From contig OZ020259.1 in assembly GCA_963971285.1 (NCBI GenBank), forward strand, positions 7,068,001-7,132,000: a DNA stretch of 64,000 nucleotides. Reading direction: 5' to 3'. The position numbers and the translations under genes were made by a program. Source of the stretch: Astropecten irregularis. Its lineage: Eukaryota > Echinodermata > Asteroidea > Paxillosida > Astropectinidae. A model generated the notes under the pieces. It had not been told where the DNA came from and did not search any database. It saw only the letters and a list, made by a program, of their open reading frames with translations. Shown here in pieces: positions 38,339 through 51,200 of the stretch (the stretch's first letter is position 1; every line of letters starts with the position of its first letter).

Positions 38339-40836
38339 AAGTCACTGCCATGCCCGAGTGATGTAAAGGTACAGTACATGATTGGATTTCATCCATACTT
38401 TCTCCCTGCAGAGCCTGACCAAGTCACTGCCATGGTCGAGTGATGTAAAGGTACAGTACATGATTGGATTTCATCCATACTTTCTCCCTGCAGAGCCTGA
38501 CCAAGTCACTGCCGTCGCCGAGTGGTTTAAAGGTACAGTACATGATTGGATTTCATCCATACTTTCTCCCTGCAGAGCCTGACAAAGTCACTGCCGTAGC
38601 CGAGTGATTTAAAGGTACAGTACATGATTGGATTTCATCCATACTTTCTCCCTGCAGAGCCTGACCAAGTCACTGCCATGCCCGAGTGATGTAAAGGTAC
38701 AGTACATGATTGGATTTCATCCATACTTTCTCCCTGCAGAGCCTGACCAAGTGACTGCCATGGCCGAGTGATTTAAAGGTACAGTACATGATTGGATTTC
38801 ATCCATACTTTCTCTCTGCAGAGCCGGACCAAGTGACTGCCGTAGCCGAGTGATGTAAAGGTACAGTACATGATTGGATTTCATCCATACTTTCTCCCTG
38901 CAGAGCCTGACCAAGTCACTGCCGTAGCCGAGTGATTTAAAGGTACAGTACATGATTGGATTTCATCCATACTTTCTCCCTGCAGAGCCTGACCAAGTCA
39001 CTGCCGTAGCCGAGTGATGTAAAGGTACAGTACATGATTGGATTTCATCCATACTTTCTCCCTGCAGAGCCTGTGACCAAGTCACTGCCATGGCCGAGTG
39101 ATGTAAAGGTACAGTACATGATTGGATTTCATCCATACTTTCTCCCTGCAGAGCCTGACCAAGTCACTGCCATGGCCGAGTGATTTAAAGGTACAGTACA
39201 TGATTGGATTTCATCCAAAATTTCTCCCTGCATAGCCTGACCAAGTCACTGCCATGCCCGAGTGATGTAAAGGTACAGTACATGATTGGATTTCATCCAT
39301 ACTTTCTCCCTGCAGAGCCTGACCAAGTCACTGCCATGGTCGAGTGATGTAAAGGTACAGTACATGATTGGATTCCATCCATACTTTCTCCCTGCAGAGC
39401 CTGACCAAGTTACTGCCGTAGCTGAGTGATGTAAAGGTACAGTACATGATTGGATTTCATCCATACTTTCTCCCTGCAGAGCCTGACCAAATCACTGCCA
39501 TGCCCGAGTGATGTAAAGGTACAGTACATGATTGGATTTCATCCATACTTTCTCCCTGCAGAGTCTGACCAAGTCACTGCCGTCGCCGAGTGATTTAAAG
39601 GTACAGTACATGATTGGATTTCATCCATACTTTCTCTCTGCAGAGCCTGACCAAGTTACTGCCGTAGCCGAGTGATGTAAAGGTACAGTACATGATTGGA
39701 TTTCATCCAGACTTTCTCCCTGCAGAGCCTGACCAAGTCACTGCCGTAGCCGAGTGATTTAAAGGTACAGTACATGATTGGATTTCATCCATACTTTCTC
39801 CCTGCAGAGCCTGACCAAGTCACTGCCGTAGCCGAGTGATGTAAAGGTACAGTACATGATTGGATTTCATCCATACTTTCTCTCTGCAGAGCCTGACCAA
39901 GTTACTGCCGTAGCCGAGTGATGTAAAGGTACAGTACATGATTGGATTTCATCCAGACTTTCTCCCTGCAGAGCCTGACCAAGTCACTGCCGTAGCCGAG
40001 TGATGTAAAGGTACAGTACATGATTGGATTTCATCCATACTTTCTCCCTGCAGAGCCTGTGACCAAGTCACTGCCATGGCCGAGTGATGTAAAGGTACAG
40101 TACATGATTGGATTTCATCCATACTTTCTCCCTGCAGAGCCTGACCAAGTCACTGCCATGGCCGAGTGATTTAAAGGTACAGTACATGATTGGATTTCAT
40201 CCAAAATTTCTCCCTGCATAGCCTGACCAAGTCACTGCCATGCCCGAGTGATGTAAAGGTACAGTACATGATTGGATTTCATCCATACTTTCTCCCTGCA
40301 GAGCCTGACCAAGTCACTGCCATGGTCGAGTGATGTAAAGGTACAGTACATGATTGGATTTCATCCATACTTTCTCCCTGCAGAGCCTGACCAAGTAATT
40401 ACTGCCGTGGCCGAGTGATGTAAAGGTACAGTACATGATTGGATTCCATCCATACTTTCTCCCTGCAGAGCCTGACCAAGTTAATGCCGTAGCTGAGTGA
40501 TGTAAAGGTACAGTACATGATTGGATTTCATCCATACTTTCTCCCTGCAGAGCCTGACCAAATCACTGCCATGCCCGAGTGATGTAAAGGTACAGTACAT
40601 GATTAGATTTCATCCATACTTTCTCCCTGCAGAGTCTGACCAAGTCACTGCCGTCGCCGAGTGATTTAAAGGTACAGTACATGATTGGATTTCATCCATA
40701 CTTTCTCCCTGCAGAGCCTGACCAAGTTACTGCCGTGGCCGAGTGATGTAAAGGTACAGTACATGATTGGATTTCATCCATACTTTCTCCCTGCAGAGCC
40801 TGACCAAGTTACTGCCGTGGCCGAGTGATGTAAAGG

Positions 40837-41036
40837 NNNNNNNNNNNNNNNNNNNNNNNNNNNNNNNNNNNNNNNNNNNNNNNNNNNNNNNNNNNNNNNN
40901 NNNNNNNNNNNNNNNNNNNNNNNNNNNNNNNNNNNNNNNNNNNNNNNNNNNNNNNNNNNNNNNNNNNNNNNNNNNNNNNNNNNNNNNNNNNNNNNNNNNN
41001 NNNNNNNNNNNNNNNNNNNNNNNNNNNNNNNNNNNN
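40837..41036. other. Assembly gap of 200 N
   Basis: Exactly 200 undetermined bases separate the 82-bp array from the 1349-bp array. The round length suggests a placeholder, so the true distance and even the direct adjacency of the two arrays are not established. Confidence 0.99.
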
Positions 41037-41174
41037 CAGGCAATCAAACATCTCAACGCGCCTTGTATTTATGTTGTTGACATCGTATGTTTTATTTAAT
41101 GACCAATATTTTCACGTACAGAGCAACCTACATCGATAGCATTTCGATTAAGATTTGGTGCTGGTATTTAATGA

Positions 41175-41185
41175 TATATAAAAGG
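41175..41185 (+). promoter_or_regulatory. TATA-like box in each 1349-bp unit
   Basis: TATATAAAAGG, a strong match to the animal TATA consensus, shown here for the first copy and repeated every 1349 bp. Whether it is used is unknown. Confidence 0.35.
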
Positions 41186-41417
41186 AATTACGTGCAAACT
41201 ATGGCAAGTGTAAACGACGTTTTGTATCACGCAATCGGACATGTGCATTGTATGTTACAAACAGTGAATTGCGTACGCAGGCCTACATGTACACTGTACA
41301 TAGTGTATGGGGAATTGATCAAGCTTTATGTTTAGTACAACGACCATGTTCACGTAATCTGTGTACAAAGTGAACGGGCTAGTTTGATAATTAAAAAAAT
41401 CATATAAAATCAAGTTT

Positions 41418-41433
41418 TGACGTCATGATGACG
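41418..41433. promoter_or_regulatory. CRE-like site in each 1349-bp unit
   Basis: The full palindromic CRE TGACGTCA is followed at once by a second half-site (TGATGACG), about 230 bp downstream of the TATA-like box. It is present in every copy. Binding by CREB/ATF-type factors is possible but is only inferred. Confidence 0.35.
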
Positions 41434-41763
41434 AAAAGTTTCGGGGAACAACTACCCTATATGGACTTCATTCAGACCAAGTTTGGTTAAGATCGGCTGT
41501 TTCAAAGTGACCAAAGTGCCGCGGACAAAAATCTGTGTACAAAGTCTATGGGCCACAGCACAAACTCAAAAAAAATACTAGAGGTTGTGTCTGTTGAAAA
41601 CAGAACACATGGCTTTTCCGCATATGATATAAAATATTTCTCAAATTAAATACACATCGCTGATGTTGTTTGATTCAGCAAATAAATGATATCGTCTTCG
41701 GGAAATGATTTCTCGTTTTAATCAAAAGAGGGCGTTAATCAAAACCGTGCGCTCGGAAAATAC

Positions 41764-42248
41764 GGGTGCAGCCAAGTAAATACATGTAGTGGCCAAATGG
41801 GTCCGCCGAGCTCATGAATAAAAGTTAAGCACTCAATATATTTGAAATAAGAGAGTTGTGAGAGCTATGAAAATGAAGGATTGAAGAAATACGGCACTGG
41901 ACCTCCTGCCCGGTCTCTGGGCTTCCATTTGTGACCATTTTTGATGCAATTGGGTGAGAAAGTGGGTCTATTTCAGCCGCTTTGCAGAGGGATGTTTTTT
42001 TTTAATGGCTTCTTTGACTGGAGTGATCCGTACCTTGTTTTAGGGGTGGTCAGCTGAGAATGAGTATAACTCAAAAATTCAACGGTCTCCCTACCATAAA
42101 ATGAAAAGAAAATGAAAGGTTACATGTTCATCATCATTTTTCTGTGCAACTTGAACAGCTGTGAGAGTTCTGTATATTTTTTAACGATTTTTGAAGTTTG
42201 GGGATTTATCACTGTTGTCCACGGGAGTTTATTTACTTGGGTGCAACC
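41764..42248. mobile_element. Inverted-repeat (MITE-like) insert inside the 1349-bp unit
   Basis: The left end GGGTGCAGCCAAGTAAATAC (then ATGTAGTGG) and the reverse complement of the right end, GGTTGCACCCAAGTAAATAA (then ACTCCCGTGG), match over about 30 bp with a few differences. The 485-bp segment between them has no transposase frame. It could be an old non-autonomous element captured before the unit was amplified. The coordinates are for copy 1 and it recurs in each full copy. Confidence 0.5.
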
Positions 42249-45200
42249 TTACGTACTGAAAACGGTATAAGTAGATTGCTGCGCGTGCGCGGTTGTCTGG
42301 TCAAAACACGGCTCAAAATCAGCATTTACGCTGCTTTGCTGGCAACTATGATAAGGAAGTAAATAAAAAAACGGCATATATAATCCAGGCAATCAAACAT
42401 CTCAACGCGCCTTGTATTTATGTTGTTGACATCGTATGTTTTATTTAATGACCAATATTTTCACGTACAGAGCAACCTACATCGATAGCATTTCGATTAA
42501 GATTTGGTGCTGGTATTTAATGATATATAAAAGGAATTACGTGCAAACTATGGCAAGTGTAAACGACGTTTTGTATCACGCAATCGGACATGTGCATTGT
42601 ATGTTACAAACAGTGAATTGCGTACGCAGGCCTACATGTACACTGTACATAGTGTATGGGGAATTGATCAAGCTTTATGTTTAGTACAACGACCATGTTC
42701 ACGTAATCTGTGTACAAAGTGAACGGGCTAGTTTGATAATTAAAAAAATCATATAAAATCAAGTTTTGACGTCATGATGACGAAAAGTTTCGGGGAACAA
42801 CTACCCTATATGGACTTCATTCAGACCAAGTTTGGTTAAGATCGGCTGTTTCAAAGTGACCAAAGTGCCGCGGACAAAAATCTGTGTACAAAGTCTATGG
42901 GCCACAGCACAAACTCAAAAAAAATACTAGAGGTTGTGTCTGTTGAAAACAGAACACATGGCTTTTCCGCATATGATATAAAATATTTCTCAAATTAAAT
43001 ACACATCGCTGATGTTGTTTGATTCAGCAAATAAATGATATCGTCTTCGGGAAATGATTTCTCGTTTTAATCAAAAGAGGGCGTTAATCAAAACCGTGCG
43101 CTCGGAAAATACGGGTGCAGCCAAGTAAATACATGTAGTGGCCAAATGGGTCCGCCGAGCTCATGAATAAAAGTTAAGCACTCAATATATTTGAAATAAG
43201 AGAGTTGTGAGAGCTATGAAAATGAAGGATTGAAGAAATACGGCACTGGACCTCCTGCCCGGTCTCTGGGCTTCCATTTGTGACCATTTTTGATGCAATT
43301 GGGTGAGAAAGTGGGTCTATTTCAGCCGCTTTGCAGAGGGATGTTTTTTTTTAATGGCTTCTTTGACTGGAGTGATCCGTACCTTGTTTTAGGGGTGGTC
43401 AGCTGAGAATGAGTATAACTCAAAAATTCAACGGTCTCCCTACCATAAAATGAAAAGAAAATGAAAGGTTACATGTTCATCATCATTTTTCTGTGCAACT
43501 TGAACAGCTGTGAGAGTTCTGTATATTTTTTAACGATTTTTGAAGTTTGGGGATTTATCACTGTTGTCCACGGGAGTTTATTTACTTGGGTGCAACCTTA
43601 CGTACTGAAAACGGTATAAGTAGATTGCTGCGCGTGCGCGGTTGTCTGGTCAAAACACGGCTCAAAATCAGCATTTACGCTGCTTTGCTGGCAACTATGA
43701 TAAGGAAGTAAATAAAAAAACGGCATATATAATCCAGGCAATCAAACATCTCAACGCGCCTTGTATTTATGTTGTTGACATCGTATGTTTTATTTAATGA
43801 CCAATATTTTCACGTACAGAGCAACCTACATCGATAGCATTTCGATTAAGATTTGGTGCTGGTATTTAATGATATATAAAAGGAATTACGTGCAAACTAT
43901 GGCAAGTGTAAACGACGTTTTGTATCACGCAATCGGACATGTGCATTGTATGTTACAAACAGTGAATTGCGTACGCAGGCCTACATGTACACTGTACATA
44001 GTGTATGGGGAATTGATCAAGCTTTATGTTTAGTACAACGACCATGTTCACGTAATCTGTGTACAAAGTGAACGGGCTAGTTTGATAATTAAAAAAATCA
44101 TATAAAATCAAGTTTTGACGTCATGATGACGAAAAGTTTCGGGGAACAACTACCCTATATGGACTTCATTCAGACCAAGTTTGGTTAAGATCGGCTGTTT
44201 CAAAGTGACCAAAGTGCCGCGGACAAAAATCTGTGTACAAAGTCTATGGGCCACAGCACAAACTCAAAAAAAATACTAGAGGTTGTGTCTGTTGAAAACA
44301 GAACACATGGCTTTTCCGCATATGATATAAAATATTTCTCAAATTAAATACACATCGCTGATGTTGTTTGATTCAGCAAATAAATGATATCGTCTTCGGG
44401 AAATGATTTCTCGTTTTAATCAAAAGAGGGCGTTAATCAAAACCGTGCGCTCGGAAAATACGGGTGCAGCCAAGTAAATACATGTAGTGGCCAAATGGGT
44501 CCGCCGAGCTCATGAATAAAAGTTAAGCACTCAATATATTTGAAATAAGAGAGTTGTGAGAGCTATGAAAATGAAGGATTGAAGAAATACGGCACTGGAC
44601 CTCCTGCCCGGTCTCTGGGCTTCCATTTGTGACCATTTTTGATGCAATTGGGTGAGAAAGTGGGTCTATTTCAGCCGCTTTGCAGAGGGATGTTTTTTTT
44701 TAATGGCTTCTTTGACTGGAGTGATCCGTACCTTGTTTTAGGGGTGGTCAGCTGAGAATGAGTATAACTCAAAAATTCAACGGTCTCCCTACCATAAAAT
44801 GAAAAGAAAATGAAAGGTTACATGTTCATCATCATTTTTCTGTGCAACTTGAACAGCTGTGAGAGTTCTGTATATTTTTTAACGATTTTTGAAGTTTGGG
44901 GATTTATCACTGTTGTCCACGGGAGTTTATTTACTTGGGTGCAACCTTACGTACTGAAAACGGTATAAGTAGATTGCTGCGCGTGCGCGGTTGTCTGGTC
45001 AAAACACGGCTCAAAATCAGCATTTACGCTGCTTTGCTGGCAACTATGATAAGGAAGTAAATAAAAAAACGGCATATATAATCCAGGCAATCAAACATCT
45101 CAACGCGCCTTGTATTTATGTTGTTGACATCGTATGTTTTATTTAATGACCAATATTTTCACGTACAGAGCAACCTACATCGATAGCATTTCGATTAAGA

Positions 45201-48200
45201 TTTGGTGCTGGTATTTAATGATATATAAAAGGAATTACGTGCAAACTATGGCAAGTGTAAACGACGTTTTGTATCACGCAATCGGACATGTGCATTGTAT
45301 GTTACAAACAGTGAATTGCGTACGCAGGCCTACATGTACACTGTACATAGTGTATGGGGAATTGATCAAGCTTTATGTTTAGTACAACGACCATGTTCAC
45401 GTAATCTGTGTACAAAGTGAACGGGCTAGTTTGATAATTAAAAAAATCATATAAAATCAAGTTTTGACGTCATGATGACGAAAAGTTTCGGGGAACAACT
45501 ACCCTATATGGACTTCATTCAGACCAAGTTTGGTTAAGATCGGCTGTTTCAAAGTGACCAAAGTGCCGCGGACAAAAATCTGTGTACAAAGTCTATGGGC
45601 CACAGCACAAACTCAAAAAAAATACTAGAGGTTGTGTCTGTTGAAAACAGAACACATGGCTTTTCCGCATATGATATAAAATATTTCTCAAATTAAATAC
45701 ACATCGCTGATGTTGTTTGATTCAGCAAATAAATGATATCGTCTTCGGGAAATGATTTCTCGTTTTAATCAAAAGAGGGCGTTAATCAAAACCGTGCGCT
45801 CGGAAAATACGGGTGCAGCCAAGTAAATACATGTAGTGGCCAAATGGGTCCGCCGAGCTCATGAATAAAAGTTAAGCACTCAATATATTTGAAATAAGAG
45901 AGTTGTGAGAGCTATGAAAATGAAGGATTGAAGAAATACGGCACTGGACCTCCTGCCCGGTCTCTGGGCTTCCATTTGTGACCATTTTTGATGCAATTGG
46001 GTGAGAAAGTGGGTCTATTTCAGCCGCTTTGCAGAGGGATGTTTTTTTTTAATGGCTTCTTTGACTGGAGTGATCCGTACCTTGTTTTAGGGGTGGTCAG
46101 CTGAGAATGAGTATAACTCAAAAATTCAACGGTCTCCCTACCATAAAATGAAAAGAAAATGAAAGGTTACATGTTCATCATCATTTTTCTGTGCAACTTG
46201 AACAGCTGTGAGAGTTCTGTATATTTTTTAACGATTTTTGAAGTTTGGGGATTTATCACTGTTGTCCACGGGAGTTTATTTACTTGGGTGCAACCTTACG
46301 TACTGAAAACGGTATAAGTAGATTGCTGCGCGTGCGCGGTTGTCTGGTCAAAACACGGCTCAAAATCAGCATTTACGCTGCTTTGCTGGCAACTATGATA
46401 AGGAAGTAAATAAAAAAACGGCATATATAATCCAGGCAATCAAACATCTCAACGCGCCTTGTATTTATGTTGTTGACATCGTATGTTTTATTTAATGACC
46501 AATATTTTCACGTACAGAGCAACCTACATCGATAGCATTTCGATTAAGATTTGGTGCTGGTATTTAATGATATATAAAAGGAATTACGTGCAAACTATGG
46601 CAAGTGTAAACGACGTTTTGTATCACGCAATCGGACATGTGCATTGTATGTTACAAACAGTGAATTGCGTACGCAGGCCTACATGTACACTGTACATAGT
46701 GTATGGGGAATTGATCAAGCTTTATGTTTAGTACAACGACCATGTTCACGTAATCTGTGTACAAAGTGAACGGGCTAGTTTGATAATTAAAAAAATCATA
46801 TAAAATCAAGTTTTGACGTCATGATGACGAAAAGTTTCGGGGAACAACTACCCTATATGGACTTCATTCAGACCAAGTTTGGTTAAGATCGGCTGTTTCA
46901 AAGTGACCAAAGTGCCGCGGACAAAAATCTGTGTACAAAGTCTATGGGCCACAGCACAAACTCAAAAAAAATACTAGAGGTTGTGTCTGTTGAAAACAGA
47001 ACACATGGCTTTTCCGCATATGATATAAAATATTTCTCAAATTAAATACACATCGCTGATGTTGTTTGATTCAGCAAATAAATGATATCGTCTTCGGGAA
47101 ATGATTTCTCGTTTTAATCAAAAGAGGGCGTTAATCAAAACCGTGCGCTCGGAAAATACGGGTGCAGCCAAGTAAATACATGTAGTGGCCAAATGGGTCC
47201 GCCGAGCTCATGAATAAAAGTTAAGCACTCAATATATTTGAAATAAGAGAGTTGTGAGAGCTATGAAAATGAAGGATTGAAGAAATACGGCACTGGACCT
47301 CCTGCCCGGTCTCTGGGCTTCCATTTGTGACCATTTTTGATGCAATTGGGTGAGAAAGTGGGTCTATTTCAGCCGCTTTGCAGAGGGATGTTTTTTTTTA
47401 ATGGCTTCTTTGACTGGAGTGATCCGTACCTTGTTTTAGGGGTGGTCAGCTGAGAATGAGTATAACTCAAAAATTCAACGGTCTCCCTACCATAAAATGA
47501 AAAGAAAATGAAAGGTTACATGTTCATCATCATTTTTCTGTGCAACTTGAACAGCTGTGAGAGTTCTGTATATTTTTTAACGATTTTTGAAGTTTGGGGA
47601 TTTATCACTGTTGTCCACGGGAGTTTATTTACTTGGGTGCAACCTTACGTACTGAAAACGGTATAAGTAGATTGCTGCGCGTGCGCGGTTGTCTGGTCAA
47701 AACACGGCTCAAAATCAGCATTTACGCTGCTTTGCTGGCAACTATGATAAGGAAGTAAATAAAAAAACGGCATATATAATCCAGGCAATCAAACATCTCA
47801 ACGCGCCTTGTATTTATGTTGTTGACATCGTATGTTTTATTTAATGACCAATATTTTCACGTACAGAGCAACCTACATCGATAGCATTTCGATTAAGATT
47901 TGGTGCTGGTATTTAATGATATATAAAAGGAATTACGTGCAAACTATGGCAAGTGTAAACGACGTTTTGTATCACGCAATCGGACATGTGCATTGTATGT
48001 TACAAACAGTGAATTGCGTACGCAGGCCTACATGTACACTGTACATAGTGTATGGGGAATTGATCAAGCTTTATGTTTAGTACAACGACCATGTTCACGT
48101 AATCTGTGTACAAAGTGAACGGGCTAGTTTGATAATTAAAAAAATCATATAAAATCAAGTTTTGACGTCATGATGACGAAAAGTTTCGGGGAACAACTAC

Positions 48201-51200
48201 CCTATATGGACTTCATTCAGACCAAGTTTGGTTAAGATCGGCTGTTTCAAAGTGACCAAAGTGCCGCGGACAAAAATCTGTGTACAAAGTCTATGGGCCA
48301 CAGCACAAACTCAAAAAAAATACTAGAGGTTGTGTCTGTTGAAAACAGAACACATGGCTTTTCCGCATATGATATAAAATATTTCTCAAATTAAATACAC
48401 ATCGCTGATGTTGTTTGATTCAGCAAATAAATGATATCGTCTTCGGGAAATGATTTCTCGTTTTAATCAAAAGAGGGCGTTAATCAAAACCGTGCGCTCG
48501 GAAAATACGGGTGCAGCCAAGTAAATACATGTAGTGGCCAAATGGGTCCGCCGAGCTCATGAATAAAAGTTAAGCACTCAATATATTTGAAATAAGAGAG
48601 TTGTGAGAGCTATGAAAATGAAGGATTGAAGAAATACGGCACTGGACCTCCTGCCCGGTCTCTGGGCTTCCATTTGTGACCATTTTTGATGCAATTGGGT
48701 GAGAAAGTGGGTCTATTTCAGCCGCTTTGCAGAGGGATGTTTTTTTTTAATGGCTTCTTTGACTGGAGTGATCCGTACCTTGTTTTAGGGGTGGTCAGCT
48801 GAGAATGAGTATAACTCAAAAATTCAACGGTCTCCCTACCATAAAATGAAAAGAAAATGAAAGGTTACATGTTCATCATCATTTTTCTGTGCAACTTGAA
48901 CAGCTGTGAGAGTTCTGTATATTTTTTAACGATTTTTGAAGTTTGGGGATTTATCACTGTTGTCCACGGGAGTTTATTTACTTGGGTGCAACCTTACGTA
49001 CTGAAAACGGTATAAGTAGATTGCTGCGCGTGCGCGGTTGTCTGGTCAAAACACGGCTCAAAATCAGCATTTACGCTGCTTTGCTGGCAACTATGATAAG
49101 GAAGTAAATAAAAAAACGGCATATATAATCCAGGCAATCAAACATCTCAACGCGCCTTGTATTTATGTTGTTGACATCGTATGTTTTATTTAATGACCAA
49201 TATTTTCACGTACAGAGCAACCTACATCGATAGCATTTCGATTAAGATTTGGTGCTGGTATTTAATGATATATAAAAGGAATTACGTGCAAACTATGGCA
49301 AGTGTAAACGACGTTTTGTATCACGCAATCGGACATGTGCATTGTATGTTACAAACAGTGAATTGCGTACGCAGGCCTACATGTACACTGTACATAGTGT
49401 ATGGGGAATTGATCAAGCTTTATGTTTAGTACAACGACCATGTTCACGTAATCTGTGTACAAAGTGAACGGGCTAGTTTGATAATTAAAAAAATCATATA
49501 AAATCAAGTTTTGACGTCATGATGACGAAAAGTTTCGGGGAACAACTACCCTATATGGACTTCATTCAGACCAAGTTTGGTTAAGATCGGCTGTTTCAAA
49601 GTGACCAAAGTGCCGCGGACAAAAATCTGTGTACAAAGTCTATGGGCCACAGCACAAACTCAAAAAAAATACTAGAGGTTGTGTCTGTTGAAAACAGAAC
49701 ACATGGCTTTTCCGCATATGATATAAAATATTTCTCAAATTAAATACACATCGCTGATGTTGTTTGATTCAGCAAATAAATGATATCGTCTTCGGGAAAT
49801 GATTTCTCGTTTTAATCAAAAGAGGGCGTTAATCAAAACCGTGCGCTCGGAAAATACGGGTGCAGCCAAGTAAATACATGTAGTGGCCAAATGGGTCCGC
49901 CGAGCTCATGAATAAAAGTTAAGCACTCAATATATTTGAAATAAGAGAGTTGTGAGAGCTATGAAAATGAAGGATTGAAGAAATACGGCACTGGACCTCC
50001 TGCCCGGTCTCTGGGCTTCCATTTGTGACCATTTTTGATGCAATTGGGTGAGAAAGTGGGTCTATTTCAGCCGCTTTGCAGAGGGATGTTTTTTTTTAAT
50101 GGCTTCTTTGACTGGAGTGATCCGTACCTTGTTTTAGGGGTGGTCAGCTGAGAATGAGTATAACTCAAAAATTCAACGGTCTCCCTACCATAAAATGAAA
50201 AGAAAATGAAAGGTTACATGTTCATCATCATTTTTCTGTGCAACTTGAACAGCTGTGAGAGTTCTGTATATTTTTTAACGATTTTTGAAGTTTGGGGATT
50301 TATCACTGTTGTCCACGGGAGTTTATTTACTTGGGTGCAACCTTACGTACTGAAAACGGTATAAGTAGATTGCTGCGCGTGCGCGGTTGTCTGGTCAAAA
50401 CACGGCTCAAAATCAGCATTTACGCTGCTTTGCTGGCAACTATGATAAGGAAGTAAATAAAAAAACGGCATATATAATCCAGGCAATCAAACATCTCAAC
50501 GCGCCTTGTATTTATGTTGTTGACATCGTATGTTTTATTTAATGACCAATATTTTCACGTACAGAGCAACCTACATCGATAGCATTTCGATTAAGATTTG
50601 GTGCTGGTATTTAATGATATATAAAAGGAATTACGTGCAAACTATGGCAAGTGTAAACGACGTTTTGTATCACGCAATCGGACATGTGCATTGTATGTTA
50701 CAAACAGTGAATTGCGTACGCAGGCCTACATGTACACTGTACATAGTGTATGGGGAATTGATCAAGCTTTATGTTTAGTACAACGACCATGTTCACGTAA
50801 TCTGTGTACAAAGTGAACGGGCTAGTTTGATAATTAAAAAAATCATATAAAATCAAGTTTTGACGTCATGATGACGAAAAGTTTCGGGGAACAACTACCC
50901 TATATGGACTTCATTCAGACCAAGTTTGGTTAAGATCGGCTGTTTCAAAGTGACCAAAGTGCCGCGGACAAAAATCTGTGTACAAAGTCTATGGGCCACA
51001 GCACAAACTCAAAAAAAATACTAGAGGTTGTGTCTGTTGAAAACAGAACACATGGCTTTTCCGCATATGATATAAAATATTTCTCAAATTAAATACACAT
51101 CGCTGATGTTGTTTGATTCAGCAAATAAATGATATCGTCTTCGGGAAATGATTTCTCGTTTTAATCAAAAGAGGGCGTTAATCAAAACCGTGCGCTCGGA

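Larger units (their letters stand above)
6061..40836. repeat. 82-bp satellite array, about 424 units
   Basis: An uninterrupted head-to-tail array. One unit reads GTGATTTAAAGGTACAGTAC, ATGATTGGATTTCATCCATA, CTTTCTCCCTGCAGAGCCTG, ACCAAGTCACTGCCGTAGCC, GA. Units differ at a few recurrent positions: TGATG/TGATT/TGGTT before TAAAG; GTAG/ATGG/ATGC/GTCG/GTGG before CCGAG; TCTCC/TCTCT before CTGCAG; CATACTT/CAAAATT; CCAAG/CAAAG/CCTAG; TCACT/TTACT/TGACT. Length variants are rare: a +2 unit (CCTGTGACC), a +3 unit (AAGTAATTACTG) and a -4 unit (GCAGAGACC). Because 82 is not a multiple of three and stops lie at TGATGTAA and TGATTTAA, the array is not coding. Its right end is an assembly gap, so the true length is unknown. 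Confidence 0.97.

Noticed and set aside
7451-39464. Dozens of 65-78 codon open frames on both strands, starting MDFIHTF..., MDEIQSC... or MYCTF...
   Set aside because: They are translations of the 82-bp satellite in successive frames. The unit is not a multiple of three, the frames end at the unit's own TGA/TAA, and they open only where TGGTT or similar variants remove a stop.
6061-40836. CRISPR array
   Set aside because: There are no unique spacers between constant repeats; whole 82-bp units repeat with few variants in a clearly eukaryotic context.
40727-41099. Open frames that cross the N gap
   Set aside because: They consist mainly of undetermined bases.
41037-42385. 5S rRNA, tRNA or snRNA gene in the 1349-bp unit
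   Set aside because: No internal A/B/C box pattern, cloverleaf or snRNA core motif could be recognised by eye.
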